Origin: Actinacidiphila acididurans
GTDB lineage: Bacteria > Actinomycetota > Actinomycetes > Streptomycetales > Streptomycetaceae
Assembly (NCBI RefSeq): GCF_016918855.1
Contig: NZ_JADKYB010000005.1
Span: 186,001 to 250,000 of the forward strand
DNA length: 64,000 nt
Direction: 5' to 3'
The notes below the pieces were generated by a model that saw only the letters and a list, made by a program, of their open reading frames with translations, did not search any database and had not been told where the DNA came from. Positions 41,997-50,568 of this stretch are shown here, piece after piece (positions within the stretch are counted from its first letter, which is position 1; each line of letters opens with the position of its first letter). Made by a program: the position numbers and the translations under genes.

Positions 41997-42200
41997 ATGT
42001 ACGGGGGAAGTCTCGATCAGGCGAACGCGGCCCTGCGCGCGTATGTGCGGGAGCACGGCGACCGGCCCTGGACGGCCGAGGAACTCGCGGAACTGGCGCG
42101 GTTGCGCGCCGAGTGGACCGCGGCCGCGCGTGGCGTTCGTGTGCAGATACGCCCGGTGGCCGGTCCGGTCGCCGGTGCCGCGGTGGTGACCGCGGCCTGA
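41997..42200 (+). CDS. Small conserved hypothetical protein
   Basis: 67 residues: a helical, acidic/basic N-terminal part (GSLDQANAALRAYVREHGDRPWTAEELAELARLRAEW) and an Ala/Val-rich end. It lies between the VOC and panD genes. ATG at 41997 with AGGGTT eight bases upstream. Similar short proteins occur widely in Streptomyces; function unknown. The 41788-41996 gap before it contains no other gene. Confidence 0.7.
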   Translation: MYGGSLDQANAALRAYVREHGDRPWTAEELAELARLRAEWTAAARGVRVQIRPVAGPVAGAAVVTAA

Positions 42201-42284
42201 GCCGTAATGGCCCCGAGCCGTAACGGCAAGGAACAGCCTCAGCCATAAGGAAGGGCCCGGCGGACCGGCCGGCCGCGGGAGCGG

Positions 42285-42707
42285 TCAGATGTGCGCGATG
42301 GCGTGCGGGGGGCGGACGGTGTCCGTACCGGGGACGGGTTCGGCGGGGTCGCCGCCGAGGGCGGTGATCCGGTTGGCGGCGTCGACGTGGACCACGGCGG
42401 GTCGCATCGTGCGGGCTTCCGCGTCGTCGACCTGGGCGTAGCTGATCAGGATGACCAGGTCGCCGGGGTGGACCAGGTGGGCGGCCGCGCCGTTGATGCC
42501 GATCACGCCGGAGCCACGCTCGCCCTCGATGACGTAGGTCTCCAGGCGCGCGCCATTGGTGATGTCGACGATGTGGACGAGCTCACCCGGCAGCAGGTCC
42601 GCGGCGTCCATCAGGTCGCGGTCGACGGTCACGGAGCCCACATAGTGCAGATCGGCCTGGGTCACGGTGGCCCGGTGGATCTTGGACTTGAACATGGTGC
42701 GCAGCAC
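42285..42707 (-). CDS. panD: Aspartate 1-decarboxylase precursor
   Basis: 140-residue proenzyme that makes beta-alanine for pantothenate and CoA. It self-cleaves between Gly24 and Ser25 (HYVGSVTVD) to form the pyruvoyl group. Lys9 (KSKIHRATV), Tyr22 and the INGAAAHLV region are conserved. Start GTG at 42707 after AAGGGCGG. The C-terminus is about ten residues longer than in E. coli. It lies alone, with the FUSC gene 107 bp upstream on the same strand. Confidence 0.95.
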   Translation of the reverse strand: MLRTMFKSKIHRATVTQADLHYVGSVTVDRDLMDAADLLPGELVHIVDITNGARLETYVIEGERGSGVIGINGAAAHLVHPGDLVILISYAQVDDAEARTMRPAVVHVDAANRITALGGDPAEPVPGTDTVRPPHAIAHI

Positions 42708-42813
42708 GATGCCGCCCTTCCGATGAGCAGGTCGCGTCCTCGTGGGGTACGCGCCGACGCCCTCCAGAGTAGGGCCCGCGGTCGGCGCGGGTCCGCCGGG
42801 AGTGCGCAACGTC

Positions 42814-45327
42814 TCAGCCGGTCGCGGCCGGCGCCGTGGGCGTCGTGGGAGGTGCCGGGGGCGGCGGCGTCGAAGGGGCGGGAGAAGAAGAGGAAGGGGT
42901 GGGCGGTTCGGACACGGACGCAGGTGATGCGGGGAGGCGGCGGTAGAGCTCGGCGAGGGCGGTGTTGAGCCGGATCACGGCGGCGGGGCCGGTGCGGACC
43001 GGCCGGGGAGGGGCGGCGTCCTGCCGGTGGCCGAGACGGCGGCGCACCTGTCCGACGTTGAGCGCGGTCAGGCCCAACGCGGCGCGGGCGGCGACGAGTT
43101 CGGCGGGCTCGGTGACGGCCAGCGCGCGGGCGGCGTGCGCGCACTCGGCCAAGGTGTCGGCCCAGTCGGCGGCGTGCGAGGAGCGCGGACCGTCCGGGGT
43201 GGGCACGGTGGCTCGAGTGACCGCGGGTGCGGTCCGGCGCGCGATGGCCGGCGGGAACGGGAGGGACCGAATAAAGGGGAGAAGGGGAAGAAGGGAGCTG
43301 CGGCTGGAGCGGTGACGGAGCAGGGCGCGGTGGGCACGGGCCGGGGCGGAGACGTCCGCCAGGTCGCGGACGGCGCGGTCGAGGGTCCGGGCCAGGGCGT
43401 GGAGGTCCGCCGGCCGGGGTGCGGGTTCCCGGGCGGCGGCGACCAGGTCCTGGAGCACCCGCAGGGCACGGGCGGCGCGGCCGCGCATCACGGTCTCGGT
43501 GCGCAGCGGCAGGACGAAGAAGGCGGCGGCGATGCCGCAGGCCGAGCCGATCAGGATGCTCTCGGGGCGCTGGACCAGGAGCGTGGAGCCGTGCTCGCCG
43601 TTCAGGGAGTAGAGGACGGCGAGGAGGCTCGTGACGCAGAACGCCCAGACCGCGTAGCCGATGTCGCGCAGCCAGAGCCCGACCAGGAGATAACCGAAGA
43701 TCACGGCGACCGCCAGGACCGGAGTCCCCGCCACCAGGTGAGCGACCAAGGTGCCGGTGACCGCCCCGGTGAAGGCGCCGGCCACGCGCAGGCCGCTGCG
43801 ATGGACGACGTCGCCCCGGCCGCGGGCGGCGACGCTCACCACGAAGGCGGTGATCACCGTCCAGGCCCACCGTTCGTGGAACACCAGGTGCCCGAGTGCG
43901 AAGGCCGCAGCCATGGCGGCGGCCATCTGGAGCGACAGCCGGGCCTGCGGCTGCGGGTCCCGCCACCCGCCCGGCCGCCGGGCCGGTGCGGGCTGCTCCG
44001 CCGCGGGCCGCTCCCCGGCTCGCACCTCGCGCACTGCCTGTGCCCAGTGGGCGACGTCGTCGAGGGCGTGGTCGAGGGTCCGGTCGCGGGCGCTTTCGGG
44101 GACAGGGCTCCGGCCGAGGGCGGGGGCGTTGCCGGTGGCGTCGTCCTGGCGGCGGTGGGGATCGTTGGCGGCGCTGCCAGGGGCCTCGTACGGGGTGTGG
44201 TCCGGCGGTCGGTTCGGGGTGCCCTGCGGGGTGCCGCCGTCAAGGGCACGGTCCGCCTTCGTGACGGATGTCGTGACGGCAGCGTCGTGCAACGTCCCGG
44301 CCTGCGCCTGCGCCGATCCTTGCCCCGCGCTGCCGTCGGCCGGAACGAGCACGTCCGGCGCTGTGCCGGGCGCCGGATGCCGGTCGATGGCGCGCCCAGT
44401 GGGAGAGGGTGCAGCCGGCTCGGAGGCTGAGGCCGGCGGGAAGAGGAGGAGGGACTCCGCGGTGAGGAGGGCGGCGGACAGGGAGGTCAGGGCGGAGGAA
44501 GTAGGCCCGCCCAGGGCCCGGTGCCGCAGGTCCGATGCCCGGGCCGGGAGGAGGGTGCGCGGGGAAAACCTGGGGACGCGGAGAACTGTGCGAGCCGTCC
44601 CAGACGGCTGGTGGTCCGGAGAAAGCGGCCGCCGCCCCTTCGGTTCGGGCTCGAGCGGGATGGGTGCCGTGGCGGCGAGGCGGTCGTCGGCGGTGAGGGC
44701 GACGTGGTGAAGGGTGCGGGCAAGGCGGCGGTGGGCGGGGGAGGTCGGCGGGAGGGCGCGCAGGCGGGCGGCGACGTGGAGGAAGTCGGTTGCGGCGCCG
44801 GCGGCTTCGCGGGTGGGGCGGGACGGAAAGAGGGTCTGCACGGCGATCACGCAGAGGACGGCGATCAGCGCGGCGACGCCGCCCCACAGGGGGCCAGTGG
44901 CCTTGGCGGCGCCGGGCGGGACGGGGGTGACCAGGACGGCGATGATCGGGGTGAGGGCAAGGCGGCCGAGGCGGCGGACGGTGCCGCCGAAGCGCAGCAG
45001 GTAGCGGGAGGTCCAGACCGCGGCGACGTAGAGGGCGGCGCCGGGCCAGGGGTGGTGGACCATGAAGCGGCCGATGAAGGCGGCGAGGAGGCCGATCACG
45101 GGAACGTAGGCCAGGGCGGACAGCCGGTGGGACAGGGAGGCGCCGTGGAGGGTCCGCGCGACCATGACGGCGACCACCGTTGCGATGATCATCATGCCGC
45201 CGGACACGTGGGCCGCCCGAGCCACGCCCCCGGTGACGAGGAGGGCGGCCAGCGCGGCGATGATCGTACGCATGGCGATCCGCAATCTCACCCTGCCGGG
45301 GTCGAGCGTGCGCACCCAGATCGGCAT
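42814..45327 (-). CDS. FUSC-family aromatic acid/fusaric acid exporter-like protein
   Basis: 837-residue membrane protein with two repeats of a six-helix bundle: residues about 18-165 (start [23 protein letters not shown]) and 440-585 ([20 protein letters not shown]...[13 protein letters not shown]). A long disordered Pro/Ala/Thr-rich linker separates them, and a second Pro-rich segment ends the protein. FUSC proteins such as AaeB export hydroxybenzoates. The ATG at 45327 has GGGGG upstream. A MarR gene is divergent, with a palindrome between them, so the exporter is probably MarR-repressed. Confidence 0.85.
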   Translation of the reverse strand: MPIWVRTLDPGRVRLRIAMRTIIAALAALLVTGGVARAAHVSGGMMIIATVVAVMVARTLHGASLSHRLSALAYVPVIGLLAAFIGRFMVHHPWPGAALYVAAVWTSRYLLRFGGTVRRLGRLALTPIIAVLVTPVPPGAAKATGPLWGGVAALIAVLCVIAVQTLFPSRPTREAAGAATDFLHVAARLRALPPTSPAHRRLARTLHHVALTADDRLAATAPIPLEPEPKGRRPLSPDHQPSGTARTVLRVPRFSPRTLLPARASDLRHRALGGPTSSALTSLSAALLTAESLLLFPPASASEPAAPSPTGRAIDRHPAPGTAPDVLVPADGSAGQGSAQAQAGTLHDAAVTTSVTKADRALDGGTPQGTPNRPPDHTPYEAPGSAANDPHRRQDDATGNAPALGRSPVPESARDRTLDHALDDVAHWAQAVREVRAGERPAAEQPAPARRPGGWRDPQPQARLSLQMAAAMAAAFALGHLVFHERWAWTVITAFVVSVAARGRGDVVHRSGLRVAGAFTGAVTGTLVAHLVAGTPVLAVAVIFGYLLVGLWLRDIGYAVWAFCVTSLLAVLYSLNGEHGSTLLVQRPESILIGSACGIAAAFFVLPLRTETVMRGRAARALRVLQDLVAAAREPAPRPADLHALARTLDRAVRDLADVSAPARAHRALLRHRSSRSSLLPLLPFIRSLPFPPAIARRTAPAVTRATVPTPDGPRSSHAADWADTLAECAHAARALAVTEPAELVAARAALGLTALNVGQVRRRLGHRQDAAPPRPVRTGPAAVIRLNTALAELYRRLPASPASVSEPPTPSSSSPAPSTPPPPAPPTTPTAPAATG

Positions 45328-45572
45328 TCGTGTCCCCCTGGTCGTCCTGGTCGTCGTGGCGTTGCCCGGCGTGCGCTGCCGAACCGGTGACCGGGCCGCA
45401 TTGCGCCTGCGGGTCGCCGGGGTAGAGCCCGTCCGGCCGTTCGGAGTAGTCGGGTCGGTTCGGCCTGCTCGGTCCGGCCGGCAGGTTCAGCTCGCTCGGC
45501 CGGTCCACTGGTGCGGGTCGTGCGTCGTACGGTGCACAAGTCGGCGGGCGGGATCGCCGCTCGGTCACCGTC

Positions 45573-45595
45573 TTTCCTACGCAGAGCGTAGGAAA
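45573..45595. promoter_or_regulatory. Palindromic operator between the FUSC and MarR genes
   Basis: TTTCCTACG-CAGAG-CGTAGGAAA, perfect 9-bp arms with 5-nt spacer, in the 340-bp divergent gap. A fitting site for the adjacent MarR protein. The rest of 45328-45668 shows no gene. Confidence 0.7.
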
Positions 45596-45668
45596 AGCAA
45601 GCGGTTCGAGCCGTACTCCCGTCCGACAGCGTCTCAGGTAGTACGCCTTGCTTAAGAAATGGGCCGCC

Positions 45669-46256
45669 ATGTTTCCTCCCCCGCCCCTGGATCACGCCGC
45701 CGTGGTGCGCCGCGCGGTGAACCGGTTGAGCCGGCGGCTGCGTGCCGAGCGGCTGCCGGACGGGCTGCCCAACGGCAAGCTCGCGGCGTTGGCGCACCTG
45801 TACCGGTCGGGACCGGGGACCGCGGGGGCGATGGCCGCGGCCCTGCACGTACAGCCGCAGTCGTTGACCCGGACGCTGGCCGCGCTGGAGGAGGACGGGC
45901 TGGTCACCCGAACGAAGGACGCCACGGACGGACGGCAGTACCGGATCGAGCTGACCCGGCGGGGATTCGAGACGATGGCCCGGGACGTGGAGTACCGGGA
46001 CGGGTGGCTGCGCCGGCGGATGGCGGCGGAGCTGACCCCGACCGAGCGGGAGTTGCTGCGCCTGGCCGCAAGGCTGCTCGACCGGTTGGCCGAGGACGAG
46101 GACGAGGACGAGCGGGAGGACGAGCGGGAGGACCGGGAGGACGCGGACGACGAGCCCGGCCGATCGCGAGGCCGGACCCCTGGCGACGGGCGGACCGGGG
46201 CCCACTCGAAGGCGCCGGGGACGCCGCAGAAGGAGGCCGCCGGCGGGGAGGAGTGA
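45669..46256 (+). CDS. MarR-family transcriptional regulator
   Basis: 195 residues. Winged helix-turn-helix at about 35-95 (GKLAALAHLYRSGPGTAGAMAAALHVQPQSLTRTLAALEEDGLVTRTKDATDGRQYRIELT). From residue 135 the protein becomes highly charged (EDEDEDEREDEREDREDADDE) and then disordered, an unusual acidic tail for this family. ATG at 45669 is chosen; a TTG at 45648 would add seven residues, and neither has a strong ribosome site. Divergent from the FUSC exporter, its likely target. Confidence 0.88.
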   Translation: MFPPPPLDHAAVVRRAVNRLSRRLRAERLPDGLPNGKLAALAHLYRSGPGTAGAMAAALHVQPQSLTRTLAALEEDGLVTRTKDATDGRQYRIELTRRGFETMARDVEYRDGWLRRRMAAELTPTERELLRLAARLLDRLAEDEDEDEREDEREDREDADDEPGRSRGRTPGDGRTGAHSKAPGTPQKEAAGGEE

Positions 46257-46336
46257 GAGGTACGGGCAGCTGGACCGGCAAGCGGTCGTTGCGCCGTACC
46301 AGCGGGTAGGAATCTTGGGCCCGGGCATGGTTCTCA

Positions 46337-46353
46337 ATACCCCTAGGGGGTAT
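46337..46353. promoter_or_regulatory. CsoR-type copper operator of copZ-copA
   Basis: ATACCCC-TAG-GGGGTAT, 75 bp before the copZ start. It matches the Streptomyces CsoR operator pattern and has the same arms as the box at 37313. Confidence 0.85.
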
Positions 46354-46427
46354 ATGGTGGGGGGCGTGGGAACGGGGAAGCCGTTCTCCCGGCAGCAGGC
46401 AGGACGACCACCAGCGAGGAGCACGTC

Positions 46428-46640
46428 ATGAGCGAGACCGTCTACACCGTGTCGGGGATGAGCTGCAGCCACTGCGAGTCCGCAATCGCCAAGGAGGTCG
46501 GCGCGATTCCCGGCGTCACCTCGGCGAGCGCCGTCGCGCAGACCGGCCTGCTGACCATCGCCTCCGCGCAGCCGATGGACGACGAGGCGGTACGCGCGGC
46601 CGTGGACGAGGCGGGGTACGAACTCGTCGGCCGCGCCTGA
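46428..46640 (+). CDS. copZ: Copper chaperone CopZ
   Basis: 70-residue heavy-metal-associated domain with the Cu(I)-binding CSHC motif (GMSCSHCESAI) and a complete ferredoxin-like beta-alpha-beta fold ending EAGYELVGRA. It carries Cu(I) to the CopA ATPase encoded 200 bp downstream. ATG at 46428 with GAGGAG upstream. Preceded by a CsoR box. Confidence 0.95.
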   Translation: MSETVYTVSGMSCSHCESAIAKEVGAIPGVTSASAVAQTGLLTIASAQPMDDEAVRAAVDEAGYELVGRA

Positions 46641-46648
46641 CGCCTGCC

Positions 46649-46692
46649 GGAGCGCCACCGGAGCGCCACCAGAGCACTGCCGGAGCACTGCC
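46649..46692 (+). repeat. Four 11-bp tandem repeats between copZ and copA
   Basis: Two copies of GGAGCGCCACC (46649-46670) followed by AGAGCACTGCC and GGAGCACTGCC (46671-46692). Located just after copZ. They may be a simple slippage array. Confidence 0.75.
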
Positions 46693-46841
46693 GGAGCGTT
46701 CGGACCCGCCTTTACGGACCCGCCGGGCCGACCGGATCGGCCCGGCCGGGGGCTCGCAGGACCACCGAGCCAGCGGCGGGGCAGAAGGAAACACCGCACC
46801 ACGTACGGCACGCCGTACCGCACCAGACGAGGGGAGTGGCC

Positions 46842-49175
46842 ATGGCGACCACCACGACCGCACGGGCCGAGGGCGCGCCCGGCGAGCGGTGGGTCGAGCT
46901 GGCGATCGGGGGGATGACCTGCGCGTCCTGCGCGACCCGGATCGAGAAGAAGCTCAACCGGATGGACGGCGTGACCGCGACCGTCAACTACGCCACGGAA
47001 AAGGCCAAGGTGACGTTCGCGGAGGGGGTCGAGGTCGGGGACCTCGTCGCCACCGTCGAGGCCACCGGGTACACCGCCCAGCTCCCCCCGCCGCCCGTGC
47101 CCCCCGCCGCCCAGGCGCCCGGCTCAGCAGCGGCCGCGGCGCCGGACGCCGACACTACGGCCGACCACGAACTCACCGCCCTGCGCCAGCGCCTGACGGC
47201 CTCCGTCGTGCTCGCCGTCCCGGTCGTCGTCCTGTCCATGGTCCCGGCTCTCCAGTTCACCAACTGGCAGTGGCTGGCGTTGACCATGGCCTCCCCGGTG
47301 GTGGTGTACGGCGCCTGGCCGTTCCACCGGGCCACCTGGGTGAACGCCCGGCACGGCGCCGCCACCATGGACACGCTCGTGTCGGTCGGCACCCTTGCGG
47401 CGTACGGCTGGTCGCTGTGGGCGCTGTTCTTCGGGACCGCGGGCATGGCCGGCATGACCCATCCCTTCGACCTGACCGTCTCGCGGGCCGACGGCGGCAG
47501 CCAGATCTACCTGGAGGCAGCGGCGGGTGTCACCGCGTTCCTCCTGGCCGGGCGGTACGCCGAGGCGCGCGCCAAGCGGCGGGCCGGGGCGGCGTTGCGC
47601 GCGCTCATGGAACTGGGCGCCAAGGACGTGGCGGTGCTCCGGGACGGCCGTGAGGTGCGGGTACCGGTCGGGCAGCTCGCGGTGGGCGACCTGTTCGTGG
47701 TGCGCCCGGGCGAGAAGATCGCGGCTGACGGAGTGGTGCGCGAGGGCAGTTCGGCGGTCGACGCCTCGATGCTCACCGGGGAGTCGGTGCCGGTGGAGGT
47801 CGGGCCGGACTCGCCGGTGACCGGGGCGACGGTGAACGCCGGGGGCCGCCTGGTGGTGGAGGCGCTGCGGGTCGGCGCGGACACCCAGCTGGCCCGGATG
47901 GCCCGCCTGGTGGAGGACGCGCAGAACGGCAAGGCCGCCGCCCAGCGGCTCGCCGACCGGATCTCCGCGGTGTTCGTGCCGGCCGTGATCGTGCTGGCGC
48001 TGGGCACTCTCGGGGTGTGGCTGGCGCTCGGCCAGGGCCCGACCGCGGCCTTCACGGCGGCTGTCGCGGTCCTGATCATCGCCTGCCCGTGCGCGCTGGG
48101 CCTGGCCACCCCGACCGCGCTCCTGGTCGGCACCGGGCGCGGCGCCCAGCTCGGCATCCTCATCAAGGGGCCCGAGGTGCTGGAGTCCACCCAGGCGGTG
48201 GACACGATCGTGCTGGACAAGACGGGCACGGTCACCACCGGCGTGATGACACTCGTCACCATGGACGCGGCCGACGGCGTCGACAAGAAGGAACTACTGC
48301 GCCTGGCAGGGGCGCTGGAGCACGCCTCCGAGCACCCGGTGGCGCGCGCGATCGCCCGTGCGGCGGCCGACGCGACCGGGGACCTGCCCGCGCCGGCCGG
48401 GTTCACCGCGGTGCCGGGACTCGGCGTGCGCGGCCAGGTCGCGGGGCACGACGTCATGGTGGGCAGGGAGCGGCTGCTGCGCGACGCCGGCGTGGAGTTG
48501 CCCGCGGATCTGGCCGCCGCAAAGGACGCGGCCGAGGAACGCGGTGGTACGGCGGTGGCCGTCGCCTGGGACGGCGCCGCCCGCGGAGTGCTCACCGTCT
48601 CCGACACAGTGAAGCCGGGCAGCGCGGAGGCGGTACGGCGACTGCGCGCGCTGGGACTGCGGCCGGTGCTGCTGACCGGCGACAACGCGCGCGCCGCGGG
48701 AGCGGTCGCCGCGGAGGTCGGGATCGCCGCCGAGGACGTGCACGCCGAGGTGCTGCCCGAGGGCAAGGTCGCAGTGGTACGCGACCTCCAGGCGGCGGGC
48801 CGGACCGTCGCCATGGTGGGCGACGGGGTCAACGACGCCGCCGCCCTCGCCCAGGCCGACCTGGGCCTGGCCATGGGCACCGGCGTGGACGCCGCAATTG
48901 AGGCGGGTGACCTGACGCTGGTACGCGGCGACCTGCGGGTCGCGGCCGACGCGATCCGGCTCTCACGCCGCACTCTTGCGACGATCAAGGCGAACCTCTT
49001 CTGGGCCTTCGCCTACAACCTGGCGGCGCTCCCCCTGGCGGCGGCCGGCCTGCTCAACCCGATGATCGCGGGCGCGGCCATGGCGTTCTCCTCGGTCTTC
49101 GTGGTGGGCAACAGCCTGCGGCTGCGGACGTTCACCGCGACCCCGGCGGAGCCGGCGGGCCCGGCCGCGCTCTGA
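46842..49175 (+). CDS. copA: Cu(I)-exporting P-type ATPase CopA
   Basis: 777-residue P1B-1 ATPase. One N-terminal metal-binding domain ([16 protein letters not shown]), then eight membrane helices with the Cu-site motif [12 protein letters not shown], the actuator loop [10 protein letters not shown], the phosphorylation site DKTGTVTTG, the HP motif SEHPVARAI, and the ATP-binding [10 protein letters not shown]. The C-terminal pair carries [10 protein letters not shown] and [19 protein letters not shown] 46842 is favoured by GGAG six bases upstream over the GTG at 46836. Co-regulated with copZ by the CsoR box. Exports cytosolic copper. Confidence 0.95.
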   Translation: MATTTTARAEGAPGERWVELAIGGMTCASCATRIEKKLNRMDGVTATVNYATEKAKVTFAEGVEVGDLVATVEATGYTAQLPPPPVPPAAQAPGSAAAAAPDADTTADHELTALRQRLTASVVLAVPVVVLSMVPALQFTNWQWLALTMASPVVVYGAWPFHRATWVNARHGAATMDTLVSVGTLAAYGWSLWALFFGTAGMAGMTHPFDLTVSRADGGSQIYLEAAAGVTAFLLAGRYAEARAKRRAGAALRALMELGAKDVAVLRDGREVRVPVGQLAVGDLFVVRPGEKIAADGVVREGSSAVDASMLTGESVPVEVGPDSPVTGATVNAGGRLVVEALRVGADTQLARMARLVEDAQNGKAAAQRLADRISAVFVPAVIVLALGTLGVWLALGQGPTAAFTAAVAVLIIACPCALGLATPTALLVGTGRGAQLGILIKGPEVLESTQAVDTIVLDKTGTVTTGVMTLVTMDAADGVDKKELLRLAGALEHASEHPVARAIARAAADATGDLPAPAGFTAVPGLGVRGQVAGHDVMVGRERLLRDAGVELPADLAAAKDAAEERGGTAVAVAWDGAARGVLTVSDTVKPGSAEAVRRLRALGLRPVLLTGDNARAAGAVAAEVGIAAEDVHAEVLPEGKVAVVRDLQAAGRTVAMVGDGVNDAAALAQADLGLAMGTGVDAAIEAGDLTLVRGDLRVAADAIRLSRRTLATIKANLFWAFAYNLAALPLAAAGLLNPMIAGAAMAFSSVFVVGNSLRLRTFTATPAEPAGPAAL

Positions 49176-49335
49176 CGCCGGCCGTCCGCCGTCCCGTGCC
49201 TCGTCCGCACGCCCTCCCGTACGCCCGGGCCGTCGCCGTACGTCGGCGTCGGCCCGGCCGCCGGCAGATGCCGAAGCCGTACCCGTACGCCCGTACGCCC
49301 GCCACCCGCCCTTGCCCGTACGCGACCATGACCCC

Positions 49336-50523
49336 ATGAACGCTCGACGGCCGATCCCCCGCGCGGAGCGCATCGCCCGGCTCGCGGCACGCCATCTGCT
49401 CGATGCGGGCGACGGGGCCGGGTCGGTCACGGAAGTGGTCGAGCGGCTGGTGGCCCTGCACGCCACCGACCCGGCGACGGTGCACCTGTCGGTGGCGGCC
49501 AGGCTGCGGCAGCCGGAGCGGATGGCCGCGCTGATGGACGAGGCGCTGTACGGGCGGCCGCCCGCGCTGGTGCGGATGCTGGCGATGCGGCGGACGATGT
49601 TCGTGGTGACCAGGCAGGACGCCCCCGCGGTGTACGCGGCGGCCGGGCAGCAGATCGCGGCCCGCGAACGCACGGGCCTGCTGGCCCGTCTCGCCGAGGG
49701 CGGCGGCTGGGACGAGGCGTGGCTCGCCGCGGTAGAGGCGGAGGTCGTCGCGGCCCTCGGCGAGCGCGGGGAGTGCAGCGGGGCGGAGCTGGCCCGGCTG
49801 GTGCCCGGGCTGCGCGAGCAGGTGGTGGTCGCGCGCGGGAAGCCGTACGAGACCAGGCAGAACGTGGCGAGCCGGATCATCCGGACGATGGCCGCCGAGG
49901 GGCGGATCGAGCGGCGCAGGCCGGTGGGGTCGTGGATCAGCGGCCAGTTCCGGTGGGCGGTCGCGGAGCCGTTGCCGCCGCGGCCGGTGGACGAGGCGCG
50001 GGCCGAGGTGGTGGGGGCGTGGCTGCGGGCGTACGGGCCCGGAACCGAGGCCGACCTCGCCTGGTGGACCGGCTGGGCGCTGGGCGTGGTCCGCAGGGCC
50101 CTCGGGGCGGTCGGTGCCGAACCGGTGCAGTTGGCGGAGGGGCCGGGCTGGGTGCTGTCCGGGGACGCGGACGCGGCCGAGGAGGGCCCGGGCCCTGCCG
50201 CGCGGCTGCTGCCCGCGCTGGACCCGACGCCGATGGGCTGGCGGGACCGGGACTGGTTCCTGCCGCCGGACCACCGGGCCGCGCTGTTCGACCGTACGGG
50301 CAATGTGGGGCCGACCGTGTGGTGGGGCGGCGAGGTGATCGGCGGCTGGGCGCAGCCGCCCGACGGCACTGTGGTGTGGCGGCAGTTGGCCGACCGGGGC
50401 CGGGAGGCCCGCGCGGCGGTGGACGAGCGGGCCGCGCACCTCACCGCGCTGCTGGCCGGGGTACGGATCACCCCGCGGTTCCGTACCCCGCTGGAACGCG
50501 AACTGTCCGCCCCGCCGGCCTGA
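49336..50523 (+). CDS. Winged-helix DNA-binding protein, HTH_42 / AlkZ-like family
   Basis: 395 residues, all built from winged-helix modules characteristic of the HTH_42 family. That family includes AlkZ (azinomycin resistance) and YcaQ, DNA glycosylases that unhook interstrand cross-links. Visible landmarks: VTEVVERLVALHATDPATVHLSVAARL, LVRMLAMRRTMFVV, and DRTGNVGPTVWWGGEVIGGWAQ. The AlkZ catalytic glutamine motif is not obvious; the matching region reads LHATDPATVHLS, so glycosylase activity is uncertain. ATG at 49336 fits the family start. Convergent with the D,D-carboxypeptidase gene and sharing its terminator. Confidence 0.8.
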   Translation: MNARRPIPRAERIARLAARHLLDAGDGAGSVTEVVERLVALHATDPATVHLSVAARLRQPERMAALMDEALYGRPPALVRMLAMRRTMFVVTRQDAPAVYAAAGQQIAARERTGLLARLAEGGGWDEAWLAAVEAEVVAALGERGECSGAELARLVPGLREQVVVARGKPYETRQNVASRIIRTMAAEGRIERRRPVGSWISGQFRWAVAEPLPPRPVDEARAEVVGAWLRAYGPGTEADLAWWTGWALGVVRRALGAVGAEPVQLAEGPGWVLSGDADAAEEGPGPAARLLPALDPTPMGWRDRDWFLPPDHRAALFDRTGNVGPTVWWGGEVIGGWAQPPDGTVVWRQLADRGREARAAVDERAAHLTALLAGVRITPRFRTPLERELSAPPA

Positions 50524-50548
50524 TCGGGGCCGGCGGAACGGACAGTTC
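50500..50548. terminator. Shared terminator of two convergent genes
   Basis: Nested pairing 50500-50509 with 50539-50548 (10 bp) and 50514-50520 with 50528-50534 (7 bp). It begins inside the end of the winged-helix gene and lies 21 bp before the stop of the opposite carboxypeptidase gene. Confidence 0.75.
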
Positions 50549-50568
50549 ACAGCGGGCGGACGGCGGGG

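Noticed and set aside
46849..48988. Long alternative frames overlapping copA
   Set aside because: They are shadows of copA caused by high GC; only the copA frame carries the P-type ATPase motifs.
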